Position numbers and translations under genes: made by a program. Under the pieces are notes generated by a model, which saw nothing but the letters and a program-made list of their open reading frames with translations, was not told the DNA's origin and made no database searches. Of a DNA stretch of 64,000 bases, positions 20,555-31,625 are shown one piece after another (the stretch's first letter is position 1; each line of letters begins with the position of its first letter). Origin of the DNA: Spyradocola merdavium (GTDB taxonomy: Bacteria > Bacillota > Clostridia > Christensenellales > UBA1750); NCBI GenBank assembly GCA_018711265.1, contig DVIM01000026.1, positions 14,038 through 78,037 of the forward strand. Reading direction: 5' to 3'.

Positions 20555-20602
20555 AGACCCCCGCGCTCCCCGTATTGGGGGGAAGCGCGGGGGTCTGTTT
20601 TG
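20555..20602. terminator. bidirectional terminator between icd and PBP2 gene
   Basis: Arms 20555-20567 and 20584-20596 (13 bp, GC-rich), followed by GTTTTGTCT on the plus strand and by TTTTC on the minus strand; serves both convergent genes. Confidence 0.8.
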
Positions 20603-20612
20603 TCTGCGTTTC

Positions 20613-23099
20613 TTAGGGCATGAAGCTGTCCTGCGCCGGGATCTCGTCGATGTCGGGGTTTTCGCGCTGCTCCATGTAGTGGGCGATGACGTCCTTGGAG
20701 GTCAGCGACGCCACGGCGCCCTTGTAGCCGTTGGCGATGAAGACCACAACCGCGATCTCCGGCTCGTCAAAGGGCGCGAAGGCGACGAACCAGGCGTTGT
20801 CCTCGACGTCGATGAGGTTGACCTGGGCCGTGCCGGTCTTTGCGCCGATCTGGTCCGTGTACGGGTACCCGACGAAGTATTCCCGCGCGGTACCGCCGTC
20901 CTCGACGGAGATAACGCCGTGCATGCCCTGGCGGATGGCCTCCAGGTAGCTGTCCTCGACGTCGAGCTGGGTGACGGCGTTGGGCTCCTTGTCGGTGACG
21001 ACCGAGCCGTCCGCGGAGAGGATCTTGTCCACGAGCTGGACCTCCATCACCTCCCCGCCGTTGGCGATGGCGGCGATGTAGCGCGCGACGCCGATGGGCG
21101 TAACCTCCGTGATGGACTGGCCGATGCCGGTCATGATGGTCTCCGTCGGCGTCCAGCGGACCTCGCGCAGGTAGGAGTTGAGGGTGTTGAGCAGGTACCG
21201 GCTGGAGATCTCCTCGCTGGACAGGCCCAGCTCGTCCATGAGCACCTCGCGGATCTGCGCGATCATCTCCGTGCTCTCGTACTCGAGCACCAGGTTCATC
21301 AGCTCCTGCGTCACGCGCTCCAGGCGCTCCTCCTCAAAGTTGCGGCCCAGGGCCTCGCCGGTATCGCGCAGGGTCTTCAGGATCGTGCGCGCGACGTAGT
21401 TGGACTTGGAGGACCGCTGCTCCGTGATGCCAAGGCTCGGGTCGTAGAGCACGTTCTGGTTGCCGACAACGCCCGTGGTCTCCCCCGCAAGCTCGATGCC
21501 CGTCTTGGACGTCAGGCCCAGGAGCGAGGCCCACTTGTTGAGGTTGTCGATGCCCAGGCGGTCGGCCACGGTGTAGAAGTAGTAGTTGCAGGAGTTGGTC
21601 AGGGCGAGCGTGACGTTCTGGTCCTGGTGGTTCTGGGGGTAGCGCGTCCAGCATCCGGGCGCGTAGGCGGTCTGGTCGTACTTGGTGAAGTCGCCCAGGT
21701 CGTCGATCTCCTCCTCCAGGGTCACGGCGCCCTCCTCCAGGCCGGCCAGGGCCGTGACCATCTTGAAGATGGAACCGGGCGTCGCCTTGGAGGAGATGGC
21801 GCGGTTGAACAGGGGCGAGGTGTCGATGTTGTACTTTTCGTTGTATTCGGCGGTGCTCATGCCCTCGATGAAGTCGTTGGGGTCAAAGTCCGGGTAGCTG
21901 GCCATGGCCAGGACCTCGCCCGTGTGCACGTCCAGCACCACGGCCGCGCCCGTCTCCGCCAGGCGCAGGGGCTCGCCGTCGCGGTTGGCGATCTGCTCCT
22001 GGTAGTTCTCCAGTTCGGAGGCGGAGGCGTTTGCGAGCTCCTCCATCTGGATCTTCTGCGCCTCCTCGATGTTGTACTGCAGGGACTCCTCGAGGATCTG
22101 CTGCATCTCGATGTCGATGGTCAGCTGCACGCTGTTCCCGTTGACGGGCGCCTCGTAGGAGAGCTCGCGCATGACGGCGCCGTTGGCGTCGACCTCGACC
22201 TCCTGGCTGCCCTGCCGGTAGGCGACGTTCGCCGAGAGCTGCTCCTCCATGGAGGCCTCGATGCCGGATACGCCCACGCGGTCGTCCGCGTCATAGCCCA
22301 GCGCGCTGTACTGCTCCAGGGTGGATTCCGTGATGGAGCCCATGTAGCCGAGGATGTGCGAGGCCAGCGTGCCGCGGGGATAGACGCGCTTTGTCGTCTG
22401 CTCGATGGAGGCGCCCGTCAGCTCAATGCTCGCCGCCTCGATCTGCGCCACGGTGTTCATGTCCACGTCGTAGGCGATGGTCACGGGCTTGGAAAGGTAG
22501 GCGTACATCTGCAGCTCCTGCCAGATGGAGAGGATCTTGTACTGCGTTTCGTAGTCCTGGTCCTCGATGCCGTAGCGCTTGCAGAGGGTGTCGAAGATCT
22601 CCTCCTCCGGAACGCTGGTGATGTAGAGATTGCTCCGCCAGGTCTGCTCGCGCTTGGCAAACGTCTCCTCGTTCTCGGTCAGGAAATCGAGGTAGAAGTT
22701 GCCCGCTTCGTCGCGGTGCAGGTAGAAATTCTGCACCGTCTCGCCGCCGTTTTCCTCCACGATCTCCAGAACCCGCAGGAGGATCTGCGTGTACTCCTGC
22801 ACGTCCTCGGTGCTGTTGCGCGAGGGATCGCGGTAGAAGGTCACGTTATAGCTCTCCACGTCGTAGGCCAGCGGGATGCCGTTCCGGTCCAGGATCATGC
22901 CGCGCTCGCCCGTGAGCGAATAGGTCTTCATCGTGCGGCTCTCGGCCGTGTCGGCATAGGTCTGGCCGTCCCGCAGCTGCAAATTCGCCAACTGCAGCGA
23001 AAGCGCCCCAAACAGGAGCGCCACCACCACCACGATCGTGACAAATCGGAGGCCGAAGCCTTTTTTTCCATTGTTTCGATTGTTGAAGCCGCTTTGCAC
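20613..23099 (-). CDS. mrdA: penicillin-binding protein 2 (elongasome transpeptidase)
   Basis: Class B PBP that cross-links peptidoglycan with RodA/MreBCD during side-wall growth. 828 residues: one N-terminal membrane helix (about 17-38), dimerisation domain, transpeptidase with TPGSIFKM (SxxK), TNSCN (SxN) and AKTGTA (KTG). Longer than the ~650-700 of many PBP2s: an acidic, helical stretch of about 80 residues (RNFEEERLERVTQELMNLV and on) sits between SxN and KTG, and another Glu-rich helix near residue 340. GTG start. Last gene of the VanW-maf-mreBCD operon. Confidence 0.93.
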   Translation of the reverse strand: MQSGFNNRNNGKKGFGLRFVTIVVVVALLFGALSLQLANLQLRDGQTYADTAESRTMKTYSLTGERGMILDRNGIPLAYDVESYNVTFYRDPSRNSTEDVQEYTQILLRVLEIVEENGGETVQNFYLHRDEAGNFYLDFLTENEETFAKREQTWRSNLYITSVPEEEIFDTLCKRYGIEDQDYETQYKILSIWQELQMYAYLSKPVTIAYDVDMNTVAQIEAASIELTGASIEQTTKRVYPRGTLASHILGYMGSITESTLEQYSALGYDADDRVGVSGIEASMEEQLSANVAYRQGSQEVEVDANGAVMRELSYEAPVNGNSVQLTIDIEMQQILEESLQYNIEEAQKIQMEELANASASELENYQEQIANRDGEPLRLAETGAAVVLDVHTGEVLAMASYPDFDPNDFIEGMSTAEYNEKYNIDTSPLFNRAISSKATPGSIFKMVTALAGLEEGAVTLEEEIDDLGDFTKYDQTAYAPGCWTRYPQNHQDQNVTLALTNSCNYYFYTVADRLGIDNLNKWASLLGLTSKTGIELAGETTGVVGNQNVLYDPSLGITEQRSSKSNYVARTILKTLRDTGEALGRNFEEERLERVTQELMNLVLEYESTEMIAQIREVLMDELGLSSEEISSRYLLNTLNSYLREVRWTPTETIMTGIGQSITEVTPIGVARYIAAIANGGEVMEVQLVDKILSADGSVVTDKEPNAVTQLDVEDSYLEAIRQGMHGVISVEDGGTAREYFVGYPYTDQIGAKTGTAQVNLIDVEDNAWFVAFAPFDEPEIAVVVFIANGYKGAVASLTSKDVIAHYMEQRENPDIDEIPAQDSFMP

Positions 23100-23120
23100 T
23101 CGCTTCCCCTCCTCGTCGCG

Positions 23121-23636
23121 TTACCACTTCTTGCCGTGGAATCGGAAGATGGGCGCGCTGATGACGTCCCACCTGTGCAGCCTGCGGATCAGCGCATAGA
23201 CCGGCACGAGCACCACCGCATTGAGCAGGCCGCAGGCCAGGATCTTCAGGAACGCATATCCCCAGCCCACCTGCGCCCGCGAAAAGTACAGATAGACGAC
23301 GGGCACCATTTCCTTGACCACGTAGGCCGCAAGGAGCGCAAGCGCCGGGAGCACATAGCGGTCCAGCCGGAAGCGGAATCCCGCAAGGCCCACCAGCATC
23401 CCCAGGGCCATGTATTGCAGGGCATAAAAGCCCATCTGTCCAAAGACGCAGTCCAGGATCAGCCCCACCGCAAGGCCGCCCACCGCGCCGTAGAGCCACC
23501 CTTGCGTCAGCGCCAGGCTCGCCAGCACCACCGCGATCAGGTCCACCCCGACGCCGCGGACCTCCAGGTTCGCCGCGAGCGTCGTCTGGTAGAGCAGGGC
23601 GGGAAGCAGAAGGAGCACGTCCACCACGATGCGCAT
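23121..23636 (-). CDS. mreD: rod shape-determining protein MreD
   Basis: 171-residue integral membrane protein with five to six predicted helices (LLLLPALLYQTTLAANLEV at the start, GLAVGLILDCVFG, MALGMLVGLAGF, LALLAAYVV, LNAVVLVPVYALI). The DCVFGQMGFYAL stretch fits the MreD pattern. Links MreC to the elongation machinery. Start is adjacent to the mreC stop; 21 bases ahead of the PBP2 gene. Confidence 0.88.
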   Translation of the reverse strand: MRIVVDVLLLLPALLYQTTLAANLEVRGVGVDLIAVVLASLALTQGWLYGAVGGLAVGLILDCVFGQMGFYALQYMALGMLVGLAGFRFRLDRYVLPALALLAAYVVKEMVPVVYLYFSRAQVGWGYAFLKILACGLLNAVVLVPVYALIRRLHRWDVISAPIFRFHGKKW

Positions 23637-24494
23637 CTATTCCGCCTCCTCCGTGCTCATGATGAGCACATCCTCGATGTGGGCAAAGTCCACCGCCGGG
23701 GTCAGGACCACGTAGCGGTCGTCCTCGCCCGTTGTGCGGGAGATGGAGCGCACCGTGCCGATCAAAAGGCCCTTGGGGTAGACGCCGTCGAGCCCGGAGG
23801 TGATCACGCGATCGCCGGTGTTGATCTCGCTGCCGTCGGGCAGGTAGTTCATGCGCAGCATTTCGTCGTTATCATAGACGTAGAGCGAGCCGTGGCAGAT
23901 GCCGTTGTCGCGCGTGCGCTCCACCATGCCCGCGACGGCCGAGCGCGAGTCGATGAGGGTGATGACCGTTGCGGTGGAATCGGTCACGCTCATCACGCGG
24001 CCGATGAGCCCGGAGTCGTTGAGCACGGGGTCGTCCTTTTTCACGCCGTCGCGCTCGCCCTTGTCCACCGTGAAGGTGGAGAACCAGCCGCCCGCCTCCT
24101 TGGCCACGACCGAGGCCGCGATGTAGTCCGTCTCCGGCGTGGTCTCGGTGACGTTCAGCAGGCCGAGGAGCCGGTCGTTTTCCTTCTGCAGTTCGCTCAT
24201 CTGGGCGACCTGGGCCTCCAGCTGCCGGTTGCGCTCGGTGAGCACGACGATCTCCTCGTTGAGCTCAGCGATGGTGCTGCGCTCCTCCATCCCGGAGCGG
24301 ACGGCGTTGTAGGCGTCGGTCACAAAGCCCTGCACGGGGGTGACCACGGCGCTCACCGCATTCTCCAGGAAGGGAATCTTGACAATTCCCGTCACCGAAA
24401 GCCCGAACAGCGCAACCAGCAGGCACAGGACCGCCCCGCAGACGATCAGGGCGATCTTGTGCCTGCCAAGGCCCTGGGTAAATCGCATTTTCAT
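23637..24494 (-). CDS. mreC: rod shape-determining protein MreC
   Basis: 285 residues: short cytoplasmic N-terminus, one membrane helix (residues 12-33), a coiled coil (about 70-110, LNEEIVVLTERNRQLEAQ), and the beta-rich extracellular MreC domain with NDSGLIGRV, LIDSRSAVAG and ITSGLDGVYPKGLLIG. Scaffold of the elongasome outside the membrane. Sits between mreB and mreD with minimal spacing. Confidence 0.93.
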   Translation of the reverse strand: MKMRFTQGLGRHKIALIVCGAVLCLLVALFGLSVTGIVKIPFLENAVSAVVTPVQGFVTDAYNAVRSGMEERSTIAELNEEIVVLTERNRQLEAQVAQMSELQKENDRLLGLLNVTETTPETDYIAASVVAKEAGGWFSTFTVDKGERDGVKKDDPVLNDSGLIGRVMSVTDSTATVITLIDSRSAVAGMVERTRDNGICHGSLYVYDNDEMLRMNYLPDGSEINTGDRVITSGLDGVYPKGLLIGTVRSISRTTGEDDRYVVLTPAVDFAHIEDVLIMSTEEAE

Positions 24495-24525
24495 CTTCCC
24501 TTTCGTGTGCCGAGGGGGAAAGCGC

Positions 24526-25563
24526 CTACGCTTCCTCCGCCACGCGCGTGATGTGCTTCAGGCGCTCCAGGTCCCCGGAGAGGATGCCCGTGCCGATGGC
24601 CACGCAGTCCATGGGGTTGTCCGCCAGGACCACGGGCATGCCCGTCTGCTGGGAAATGAGCAGATCCAGGCCCGAGAGCTGTGCGCCGCCGCCGGTCAGG
24701 TAGATGCCGCGCTCCATGATGTCGCTGGCCAGCTCCGGCGGCGTGTTCTCCAGGCAGGTGCGCAGGTTGTTCATGATGACGCCCAGGGGGTCCTTGAGCG
24801 CCTCGGTGATCTCGTCGTTGCTGATCTCGATCATGTGCGGCAGGCCCGTGATGAGGTCGCGGCCGCGCACCATGACGGTCTCGCGCCGCTTGAGCGGGAT
24901 GGCCGAGCCGATGCCGATCTTGACCTCCTCGGCCGTGCGCTCGCCGATGAGCAGGTTGTACTCGTTCTTGATGAAGTTGATGATGGCCTCGTCCATCTTC
25001 TGGCCGGCCGTGCGCACGGAGCAGGAGGTGACCACGCCGTTCATGGAGAGCACCGCCATCTCCGACGTGCCGCCGCCGATGTCCACGACCATGGAGCCGC
25101 TCGCCTCCTCCACGGGGAGCCCCGCGCCGATGGCGGCCGCCATGGGCTCGTCCACCAGGTGCACCGAGCGCGCGCCGGCGTTGCGCACCACCTGCTCCAC
25201 GGCCTGGCGCTCCACGGGCGTGATGCCGCAGGGCACGCAGACCACAACGCGCGGGCGCACGATGGGCACGGAGAAGTCGTTCGCCTTGTGGATCAGGTAT
25301 TTGATCATCACCTGCGTCGAGTCCAGATCCGCGATGACGCCCTCGGTCACGGGATGGATGGCCGTGATGTTGGAGGGCGTGCGGCCCATCATCTTCTTGG
25401 CCTCCTCGCCCACGGCCAGCACCTGCCGCCGCGCGTCCGAGCGCACAGCCACCATCGTCGGCTCCCGCAGCACGATGCCCTTGCCGTCCACGTAGACGAC
25501 GATGTTGGCCGTGCCCAGGTCGAACCCCATGTTGCGGCTCATGAATTTAACGCCTAATGCCAT
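24526..25563 (-). CDS. mreB: MreB-type actin homologue
   Basis: Cytoskeletal ATPase that guides side-wall synthesis. GFDLGTANI (residues about 14-22) is phosphate-1, VVDIGGGTSEMAVL phosphate-2, and GIYLTGGGAQLSGL the adenosine motif. 345 residues from the ATG at 25561-25563, chosen for the AGGAGGGGG site; a start 30 bases further upstream lies in that site. A methionine-rich N-terminus (MALGVKFMSRNMG) leaves a small chance that MSRNMG is the true start. Confidence 0.94.
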   Translation of the reverse strand: MALGVKFMSRNMGFDLGTANIVVYVDGKGIVLREPTMVAVRSDARRQVLAVGEEAKKMMGRTPSNITAIHPVTEGVIADLDSTQVMIKYLIHKANDFSVPIVRPRVVVCVPCGITPVERQAVEQVVRNAGARSVHLVDEPMAAAIGAGLPVEEASGSMVVDIGGGTSEMAVLSMNGVVTSCSVRTAGQKMDEAIINFIKNEYNLLIGERTAEEVKIGIGSAIPLKRRETVMVRGRDLITGLPHMIEISNDEITEALKDPLGVIMNNLRTCLENTPPELASDIMERGIYLTGGGAQLSGLDLLISQQTGMPVVLADNPMDCVAIGTGILSGDLERLKHITRVAEEA

Positions 25564-25617
25564 CTTTGGGTTTCCCCCTCCTGTAAAATTCAAAAAAACA
25601 TCGCGCCGGCCGCCCCG

Positions 25618-26181
25618 CTAGCGGAGGCCCGCCTCGCGCAGGAGCGCGCGCAGTCCATACAGCGAAAGGCCGACCGTCGCATAATAATCGCCCTCAATCC
25701 TTCGCACCAGCGCCCCGCCCAGGCCCTGAATGCCGTAGGCGCCCGCCTTGTCCAGGGGCTCGCCCGTCGCGACATATTCTTCGATCTCTTCTTTCGTCAG
25801 GTCGCCGAAGTGGATCACGGCCCGGTCGCAGCGCTCCCAGCGCGCGCCGGTTTCGGCGTCCAGCAGGCACATGCCGGTGAGCACCTCGTGCGCCCGGCCC
25901 GAGAGCGCGGCGAGCATCTGCGCCGCCTCCCGCTCGTCGCGCGGCTTGCCCAGCGCCTTTCCGTCGAGAAAAACGAGCGTATCCGCCGCGAGCACCCGGC
26001 CGCGGCCCGCGCGCGCGGCGACGTCCTCCGCCTTCCTGCGGGCCAGCGCCCGGACGCAGGCCTCCGGCTCGCCCGAAACCTCCTCGTCCACCTGCGCGGG
26101 GCGCACCGAAAACGGCACGCCCATGCGCCGGAGCAGCTCCGCCCGCCGCGGCGACGCGGAGGCCAATAGGATTTCTTCCAT
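25618..26181 (-). CDS. maf: Maf-like nucleoside triphosphate pyrophosphatase
   Basis: House-cleaning enzyme that hydrolyses dTTP/UTP or modified nucleotides and is linked to septum control. LASASPRRAELLRRMG (residues 6-21) is the signature, then EEVSGEP, VLAADTLVFLDGKALGKP with the catalytic Asp, and GAYGIQGLGG. 187 residues, normal. Lies between the DUF4321 gene (3 bases) and mreB. Confidence 0.94.
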   Translation of the reverse strand: MEEILLASASPRRAELLRRMGVPFSVRPAQVDEEVSGEPEACVRALARRKAEDVAARAGRGRVLAADTLVFLDGKALGKPRDEREAAQMLAALSGRAHEVLTGMCLLDAETGARWERCDRAVIHFGDLTKEEIEEYVATGEPLDKAGAYGIQGLGGALVRRIEGDYYATVGLSLYGLRALLREAGLR

Positions 26182-26184
26182 CTC

Positions 26185-26439
26185 TTACATCCTTCTGTAG
26201 ATCACAAAGGCGATCACCATGCCCAGCATGGAGCCGATGTTGACGTGGAGCACAAGCCCCAGGGTAAAGGTCACAACGCCCAGGTCCAGCGTCAGCGGCG
26301 CGCCCGTGGTCCCCACCGTGATCGACCGGGAGAAGATCTCCGGGAGATACGGCGTCACCAGCGACCACAGAAGGCTGCCGATGATCGCGCCGACCAGGAT
26401 CATCAGCAGGAGCATCCAGGGCTCGGTTCTGGCTTTCAT
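26185..26439 (-). CDS. DUF4321 family membrane protein, 84 aa
   Basis: Two membrane helices (PWMLLLMILVGAIIGSLLW and the C-terminal NIGSMLGMVIAFVIYRRM) around a beta-like LTLDLGVVTFTLG hairpin, the layout of DUF4321 proteins found ahead of maf or mreB in Clostridia. Function unknown; position suggests a minor part in envelope or shape control. 3-base spacing on both sides. Confidence 0.85.
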   Translation of the reverse strand: MKARTEPWMLLLMILVGAIIGSLLWSLVTPYLPEIFSRSITVGTTGAPLTLDLGVVTFTLGLVLHVNIGSMLGMVIAFVIYRRM

Positions 26440-26442
26440 GGC

Positions 26443-28542
26443 TTACTCCTCTCCCTCCTGCGGCTCCGTGCTCTCCGTGGAGGTTTCCGTCGACGTCTCC
26501 GCCGATCCGGACTCGCGCGGGGTCACGCCCTGGTAAATCTCGCCCTGCACTTCCTTGTAGTAGTCGTCGCGCAGCAGCTCGCGGGAGACCTCCTCGCCGT
26601 CCTTTTTGATCACGCGGTAGGAGCGCACCTTGATGCCGTCGCGCGCCTTCTTCTTGACCTTTGTCTCGTCCGTATAGGTCACGTGCTCGCCCTCGGTGTC
26701 CAGGATGATCTTGGGCTCCTCCGGCTCAATGGTCTCGTAGACGTCGGTCACGATCTCGATCTCCGTCCCCTCCTCCAGCGGATAGCCGTAGATGGAGAAG
26801 ACGACGGAATTGCCCGATACGCGCCCCTCCAGGAAGATGGGGTAGTCCGTGTTGTTCTTGAAGATCAGGTCCTTGTAATCATAGGCCACGGCCGCATCCG
26901 TTCCCACGTCCACGTAGGAGACGGGCATGCTGTGCTTGTTGGAGCGAACGATCTCGATATTGGCCTTGACCAGGGCCTGGTAGAGGGTCGTGGAAACCTG
27001 GCAGACGCCGCCGCCCGGGCCGTCGACGATCTCGTCGTCCTCGATGACGCCCGCGTTCTGGTAGCCCTGCTCTAGGCCGCGCGGCCCGGTCGTGGCGTTG
27101 AAGGAGACCTCCTGTCCAGGCTGCACGACCATGCCGTTGAAGTAGGACAGCGCGGTCTTGATGTTGTGGATTCTCGCATCCGAGGAGTCGCCCAGGTCCG
27201 TCGACGTGCGCACGATGCGCGTCGTGGCCTGCTCCAGGTCCGCCGCAAAGACCGTGGGCGAGACGATGTCGGGCTTGACCTCGATGACGGTGGTAAAGCC
27301 GTTGTCCAGCTGCGTCTTCACCTGTCCAATCAGGGTCGAAAGGTCCACGCTGCGGCCGTTGCTCTCGGGCGTAATGGTGAACTTCTCCTCCGCCGAAGGG
27401 TCAAAGGAGATGCTCGCGTTCGTCGCGGCCAGGTCCACGGCGTCCTTGACCTCGGTCAGCTTCTGCTCGAGCAGCTCCTCGTCGTAGGACAGCGCCGTCG
27501 AGAGGTTCTGCCCCTCCGTCTTCAGGCGCGAGATCTCCTGCTGGCGCGCAAAGATGTTCCCCGTGCGCCCGAGGTTCCAGGCCTCCTCCAGCTTCTCGTC
27601 GATGTCCAGGGACACGCCCATCTGCTCGGGCGCGATGGACCACTCCCGATCGTTGTAGGCCAGGCGCACGGTCATGGCCTCAATGCGGTCGGCGTTGAGC
27701 GTCACGAGCTTTTCGCGCGCCTCCTCCATGGTGTAGCCGTTGAGCTTGAGCCCGTCGACCGACACGCCCGGATAGAACGTGTCCGCCCCGCTGCCCAGGT
27801 CCACCGCCAGCTTCACGCCAAAGATCCCCAGGACCACCACAACCACCGCCGCAAGCAGCGCGATGCGCTGCATCCGGCGCCTGCGCTGGCGCTGCTGCTG
27901 CTTGACCTGGAAGGCGTACTCCTGGTCCGCGGTGCGCATGGAGGGGTCGATCCGCTCCCCGCCGCGCGCGGACGCCTGGCGCGCCCCACGGCGTCCCTCC
28001 GGCGCGCCCTCTCCGGGGCGCGGCCTTCCCTCGCGCATCGGGCGCTCGCCCGCGGCGCGCGCCTCCTGCGCCCGCTGCGCCGGCGCAGGCCGGGACCCTG
28101 GCACGGGGCGGCTGCCCGACACGGGCCGGGACCCCGACGCGGGCCGGCTCCCCGACGCGGGCCGGCTCTCCGACGCGGGCCGGCTGCCCGACACGGGCCG
28201 GCTCCCCGACGCGGGGCGGCTGCCCGGCGCGGGATGGCTGCCCGGCACGGGATGGCTGCCCGGCACGGGATGGCTGCCCGGCACGGGCCGGACCCCCGGC
28301 GCGCGAGGCTCCGACGCCGGGCGCCGCCGCGCCTGTCCTGCCCCCGCGGCGGGATTCCCCTCCGCGGGCCTTCTCCCCTCTGCGTTCGACCGCGCTTCCG
28401 CCTGCGCCCGGTCCGGGGCATGGCGCGGCGCCCCGGCCTGCGCGCCCGCAGGCCGGGGCCCGCCGAGCGGCTGATCCTGAAGCTCGCGGCGCTCCGCCTC
28501 CCCGGCGCGGTCCGCGCCCTCCGTTTTTCTCTTGTCTGTCAT
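26443..28542 (-). CDS. VanW-family protein with Pro/Ser repeat N-terminus
   Basis: 699 residues. The first ~220 are low-complexity and cytoplasmic: Ala/Arg-rich, then 11 hexapeptide units of the form xPGSHP / xSGSRP at about 83-150. A membrane helix follows (ALLAAVVVVVLGIFGVKLAVDL). Outside are peptidoglycan-binding-4-like repeats (SVDGLKLNGYTMEEAREKL), the VanW core (FNATTGPRG, GGGVCQVSTTLYQAL, NKHSMPVSYVDVGTDAAV), a G5-like segment (YRVIKKDGEEVSRELL) and an acidic Ser/Thr tail. Likely a wall-associated membrane protein of unknown activity. First gene of the elongation operon; ATG at 28540-28542 preferred over one 36 bases upstream because TAGGAAG precedes it. Confidence 0.88.
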   Translation of the reverse strand: MTDKRKTEGADRAGEAERRELQDQPLGGPRPAGAQAGAPRHAPDRAQAEARSNAEGRRPAEGNPAAGAGQARRRPASEPRAPGVRPVPGSHPVPGSHPVPGSHPAPGSRPASGSRPVSGSRPASESRPASGSRPASGSRPVSGSRPVPGSRPAPAQRAQEARAAGERPMREGRPRPGEGAPEGRRGARQASARGGERIDPSMRTADQEYAFQVKQQQRQRRRRMQRIALLAAVVVVVLGIFGVKLAVDLGSGADTFYPGVSVDGLKLNGYTMEEAREKLVTLNADRIEAMTVRLAYNDREWSIAPEQMGVSLDIDEKLEEAWNLGRTGNIFARQQEISRLKTEGQNLSTALSYDEELLEQKLTEVKDAVDLAATNASISFDPSAEEKFTITPESNGRSVDLSTLIGQVKTQLDNGFTTVIEVKPDIVSPTVFAADLEQATTRIVRTSTDLGDSSDARIHNIKTALSYFNGMVVQPGQEVSFNATTGPRGLEQGYQNAGVIEDDEIVDGPGGGVCQVSTTLYQALVKANIEIVRSNKHSMPVSYVDVGTDAAVAYDYKDLIFKNNTDYPIFLEGRVSGNSVVFSIYGYPLEEGTEIEIVTDVYETIEPEEPKIILDTEGEHVTYTDETKVKKKARDGIKVRSYRVIKKDGEEVSRELLRDDYYKEVQGEIYQGVTPRESGSAETSTETSTESTEPQEGEE
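28090..28300 (-). repeat. 18-bp tandem repeat (about 11 units) inside the VanW-family gene
   Basis: GC-rich imperfect repeat, unit CCGGGCAGCCATCCCGTG-like at its 5' end and drifting to SGSRP-encoding units; three units (VPGSHP) are nearly identical, pointing to recent slippage. Confidence 0.85.
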
Positions 28543-28603
28543 AGGCTTCCTACGCTCCCGTATCGTGATCGCGGGCAAAGGGCCCGTATGTTAACAACGC
28601 CAC

Positions 28604-28612
28604 ATTATACCA
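28604..28612 (-). promoter_or_regulatory. extended -10 for the VanW-maf-mre operon
   Basis: TGG-TATAAT on the minus strand, about 60 bases ahead of the VanW-gene start and inside the spacer after the PHP gene; -35 is weak. Confidence 0.5.
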
Positions 28613-28643
28613 TGATTGCCTGCCTTTGCGCAAATCCCGTTCC

Positions 28644-29504
28644 TCATGGAGAAACGGCCTGCGCCTTCTGCGCCGCTTCCACGGCCTCGCACAGGCGCGC
28701 CGCGCAGTCCTGCGCGTCCTCCCAGCGGGCAAGGCCCGTGCCCAGGTCCACGTCCGGCCGCGTCGCGCCGTGGAAGTCGCTGCCGCCGGTGACGAGCAGC
28801 CCGTATCTGCGCGCCATGCGCCGCAGGAAGGCCTCTGTCGCGGGCGTGTGCGCGTTGTGGTAGCACTCCAGGCCCATCAGCCCTGCGCCGCACATGGCGT
28901 GGATCCACTGCTCCAGCTCCGTCTCGCTGAGCTTGAGCAGGCCGCCGTGCGCCAATACAGGAACGCCGCCAGCCGCGCGAATGTTCCGGATCACCGCCTC
29001 GGAGGTCATCTTTCGGCGCTCGGCATAGGCGCGCGCGCCCAGGCCGATGTACTCGCGAAAGGCCGTGCGCACGTCCGGCACCACGCCGTGCTGCACGAGC
29101 ACGCGGGCGATGTGCGGCCGGCCGATCGCGCCGCCCGCCAGCGCCTCCACCTCCTCGACCTCGATGGGGATGCCCATGCCCTGCAGGTTTTCGATGATGC
29201 GGACCATCCGCTCCACGCGCGCCCTGCGCATGTCCTCCAGCATCTCCCGCATGACGGGGTGGTCCGGCGACATGCCGTAGCCCAGCAGGTGGACCTCCAG
29301 CGCCACGCCCGAGCTGATCTCCACGCCCGGCAGGACCCGCACCCCGGCGCGCGCGCCCGCGGCCAGGGCCTCCGGCACGCCGTCCATGGTGTCGTGATCC
29401 GTCACGGCCAGCAGGGAGAAGCCCCTCTCCGCGCCCAGGCGCACCACCTGCTCGGGCGCCAGCGTCCCATCTGAGGCCGTGGTGTGAATGTGCAAATCCA
29501 GCAT
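28644..29504 (-). CDS. PHP-domain phosphoesterase
   Basis: 286 residues with the metal-binding PHP motifs: LHIHTTASDGT (residues 4-14), VTDHDTMDG (34-42), PGVEISSG (near 59-66), LAHGG and TGGSDFHG at the C-terminus. Similar to the YciV/RNase AM and TrpH group that removes phosphate from 3',5'-bisphosphonucleosides or trims 5' RNA ends; the exact substrate is inferred only. GGGGGGGAAA site before the ATG. Single gene. Confidence 0.88.
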   Translation of the reverse strand: MLDLHIHTTASDGTLAPEQVVRLGAERGFSLLAVTDHDTMDGVPEALAAGARAGVRVLPGVEISSGVALEVHLLGYGMSPDHPVMREMLEDMRRARVERMVRIIENLQGMGIPIEVEEVEALAGGAIGRPHIARVLVQHGVVPDVRTAFREYIGLGARAYAERRKMTSEAVIRNIRAAGGVPVLAHGGLLKLSETELEQWIHAMCGAGLMGLECYHNAHTPATEAFLRRMARRYGLLVTGGSDFHGATRPDVDLGTGLARWEDAQDCAARLCEAVEAAQKAQAVSP

Positions 29505-29603
29505 GGTTTCCCCCCCTTTACTTCATAACCTATAGGTATTTGCCGGCTATCCCCGCTTTTCCTGCCAATCGGCCAAAGTTTAACCTATCGTTCGTTTTTT
29601 TGC

Positions 29604-29640
29604 AAAAACAGGCAGCGTCCGCTTGCGGAACGTCTGCCTG
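29604..29640 (-). terminator. terminator of tilS-hpt-ftsH
   Basis: Stem of CAGGCAG...CTGCCTG (29609-29640, with internal mismatches), followed on the minus strand by TTTTTGC. Confidence 0.75.
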
Positions 29641-29653
29641 TCTGCAACAAATC

Positions 29654-31585
<1,932 letters not shown>

Positions 31586-31625
31586 TTTGACAAAACGCCT
31601 CCCTTCAAAGGGCTATCCCTTGGGT

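Noticed and set aside
20679..24551. 1290-codon plus-strand open frame across mrdA, mreD and mreC
   Set aside because: Antisense to three well-supported genes; open only because GC-rich third positions remove stop codons. Composition (Val/Asp/Leu/His-rich) is that of a mirror frame.
28090..28300. CRISPR-like array
   Set aside because: Units are 18 bp, contiguous and in frame within a gene; no spacers.
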